NCBI GenBank assembly: GCA_046299435.1
Contig: JBKBIC010000133.1
Location: 1 to 13,767, forward strand
Direction: 5' to 3'
Source: M3007 sp046299435
Lineage (GTDB): Bacteria; Bacteroidota; Bacteroidia; Chitinophagales; Saprospiraceae
DNA: 13,767 nt
Shown here: in pieces, positions 12,620 to 13,767 of the stretch
Numbering within the stretch: position 1 is the stretch's first letter
Layout of the letters: each line of letters starts with the position of its first letter
The notes under the pieces: generated by a model
Seen by the model: only the letters and a program-made list of their open reading frames with translations
The model's database searches: none
What the model was told of the DNA's origin: nothing
Made by a program: the position numbers and the translations under genes

Positions 12620-13339
12620 CTACTTGTCCAGCACCACGCGCCCTTTGAAGCGCCCGTCGGTCAGGTTGCGCCAGACTTTTTCGCCACGGTAGAGTTTGCA
12701 TTTGAGTTCGAGCGTGAAATCGTAAATAACCTGCGTGTCGGTCTCGGTGCGCGCATAGGCGGTGCAGTTGAGATAAGAGCCGGGCTGGGCATTGTTGTCA
12801 GTCTCAAAGCGCACTTCTGTGTATCCAGTCTCATCTGCATCGCAGGAGAACGCAACCCAAGCATTGAAGCAATCCACAGAGTCCGCAGGATTAGAGACAT
12901 CCCGGAGCTTGAGCGGGCCTTCTTTGAATACGTTGTCGAGGATGAACTGGGGAGAGGTGCGGGTGGGGGAGACGTATTGCAGTGCAATCCTCGGCAGCGA
13001 TTCTTGGAGCACGTCCTCGTGTTCGAGCGAGATTTCGAGGCAGTACCTGCCTTTTGCCGTGATGGGATTCAGGGTGGGGCCGTCGGTGACGACGATGAGC
13101 TTTTCCGCCATGCGAACCGTGTAGCCGTCCACGCCAGCGTTCAGGCAAAAGTCCTGGCCGTCGAGCAAACAACTGAAATACTGGTCGGCTACGATGCCAG
13201 TACAGTTGAGATTCAGGCTTTTATAGCACTCCTTAGACACATCTGACGTAAACAGGCTGTCCGCTTCATCTTCTTTTTGGCAACCTTGGACAAGCGGTAT
13301 GGTGAGCACGAGCAAAAGCACGAGCAATGTATTTTTCAT
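12620..13339 (-). CDS. surface-type lipoprotein, cysteine-rich, paralogue 2
   Basis: 239 residues. It is a tandem duplicate of the gene at 11811-12548 with the same layout: MKNTLL signal, lipobox LVQGC (Cys20), QKEDE export-type stretch, nine conserved Cys, and the same C-terminus GRFKGRVVLDK. The copies differ mostly just after the lipobox (about residues 27-45) and in the loop around AFSCDADETGY, where this copy is shorter. Long stretches are identical in DNA, including 55 bases at the 3' end. An A/T-rich TAAATTTT (13354-13347) just upstream resembles a weak -7 element. Function unknown. Confidence 0.86.
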   Translation of the reverse strand: MKNTLLVLLLVLTIPLVQGCQKEDEADSLFTSDVSKECYKSLNLNCTGIVADQYFSCLLDGQDFCLNAGVDGYTVRMAEKLIVVTDGPTLNPITAKGRYCLEISLEHEDVLQESLPRIALQYVSPTRTSPQFILDNVFKEGPLKLRDVSNPADSVDCFNAWVAFSCDADETGYTEVRFETDNNAQPGSYLNCTAYARTETDTQVIYDFTLELKCKLYRGEKVWRNLTDGRFKGRVVLDK

Positions 13340-13367
13340 GATGGAAAAAATTTATGTGATGTGGGCA

Positions 13368-13395
13368 CGCTGGCCTGCCGTAGGACAGGCCAGCG
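13368..13395 (-). terminator. 10-bp hairpin with downstream T run
   Basis: The arms 13368-13377 and 13386-13395 (CGCTGGCCTG / CAGGCCAGCG) are perfect, with an 8-base loop, 24 bases after the stop of the gene at the right edge. On the minus strand a run of six T follows about 15 bases later. It is a probable terminator between that gene and the lipoprotein pair. Confidence 0.6.
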
Positions 13396-13419
13396 CGTGG
13401 TTGGTTGATTTATGTGGCA

Positions 13420-13767
13420 TTAAAGGTTGTCTTCTACTGGCACGTCGCGCCTTGCATGGACGATGTGGCCGCCGCACGCCGTGGCATTACCGCGCACCGT
13501 GCCGAGGCCGCCGCTGGGTATCACATCCCACCGGACCGCCAAGCGGGTCATGGGCGACCAAGTGTTCACCACATAGCCGGGCTGGTCCACCGACATGGCG
13601 AACACGTTGTTGGGCTTGCCCGCTGCGGTGCCGTTCAGGTAAAAGTGCTCGGTCTGTTCCATCTGAGCCTCCGCTGGCCCCGTAACCAATAGCGTACCAG
13701 GGTCAAGCGAGGCAGCGATGAGGTTGAGCTGCGTTGTATATTTATAGTTGTCAACCGCATCGGGGTC
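13420..13767 (-). CDS. C-terminal part of an unknown protein, N-terminus off the right edge
   Basis: 115 residues in an open frame from the window edge to a TAA at 13422-13420. The frame is open through the edge, so the TTG near 13689 is not the start. The fragment reads DPDAVDNYKYTTQLNLIAAS at the edge, with later FYLNGTAAGKPNNVF, VNTWSPMTRLAVRWDVIP and a final ATACGGHIVHARRDVPVEDN. It shows no membrane segment and no T9SS-type tail, and I recognise no family. Neighbouring lipoprotein genes on the same strand suggest an envelope or secreted protein, which is inference only. Confidence 0.65.
   Translation of the reverse strand, partial: DPDAVDNYKYTTQLNLIAASLDPGTLLVTGPAEAQMEQTEHFYLNGTAAGKPNNVFAMSVDQPGYVVNTWSPMTRLAVRWDVIPSGGLGTVRGNATACGGHIVHARRDVPVEDNL

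Noticed and set aside
12549..12701. N-terminal extension of lipoprotein paralogue 1
   Set aside because: The extension would run through the GC hairpin and into the 3' end of the neighbouring gene. The lipoprotein signal begins at 12548.
1..13767. Defence system, phage or other mobile island
   Set aside because: No integrase, transposase, nuclease, helicase, toxin-antitoxin or phage gene is visible, and the recognised genes are ordinary chromosomal and envelope functions.

Overview
The window is chromosomal DNA from a member of the Bacteroidota, probably a GC-rich lineage such as the Saprospiria (the lineage is inference). The evidence is a type IX secretion (T9SS) sorting domain at the C-terminus of the cytochrome/monooxygenase protein, lipoproteins whose lipidated Cys is followed by a Bacteroidota surface-export-like QKEDE stretch, several promoters of the Bacteroidota -7 form TAnnTTTG, no evident Shine-Dalgarno sites, and protein families typical of the phylum.

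Layout, left to right. (1) 1-2584, minus: an M1 metallopeptidase running off the left edge. It is missed by complete-ORF scans because its stop lies outside. (2) 2843-3811, plus: a Tat-exported lipoprotein with a sugar isomerase/epimerase-type TIM barrel. (3) 3904-4323 and 4452-5183, minus: a DUF2721 membrane protein and an unrecognised lipoprotein. (4) 5490-11579, plus: six genes in a row, namely a fatty acid hydroxylase/sterol desaturase-type di-iron enzyme, a cytochrome c plus copper-monooxygenase-like T9SS cargo, a LytS-type histidine kinase, a small membrane protein, a DUF1080 (3-keto-disaccharide hydrolase family) protein, and diphosphomevalonate decarboxylase. (5) 11811-13767, minus: two tandemly duplicated, cysteine-rich surface-type lipoproteins, then the C-terminal end of an unknown protein running off the right edge.

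The genes do not form one obvious pathway. Most are housekeeping or cell-envelope functions. The DUF1080 protein and the exported TIM-barrel protein could both act on 3-keto sugars, but they are about 5.8 kb apart and no oxidoreductase partner is in the window.

The most unusual content lies between the genes. Most of the larger gaps hold low-complexity 'word' repeats, 7-10 bp words repeated imperfectly, often as a long inverted repeat. The word differs at every site, yet the five main hairpins share an architecture. The 5' arm is built on words containing TGA and the 3' arm on their complements (TCA). Several upstream genes take their stop codon from the first TGA of the arm. TCA-type words lie just upstream of several start codons. 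This recurring, sequence-divergent arrangement is the best candidate here for something undescribed.
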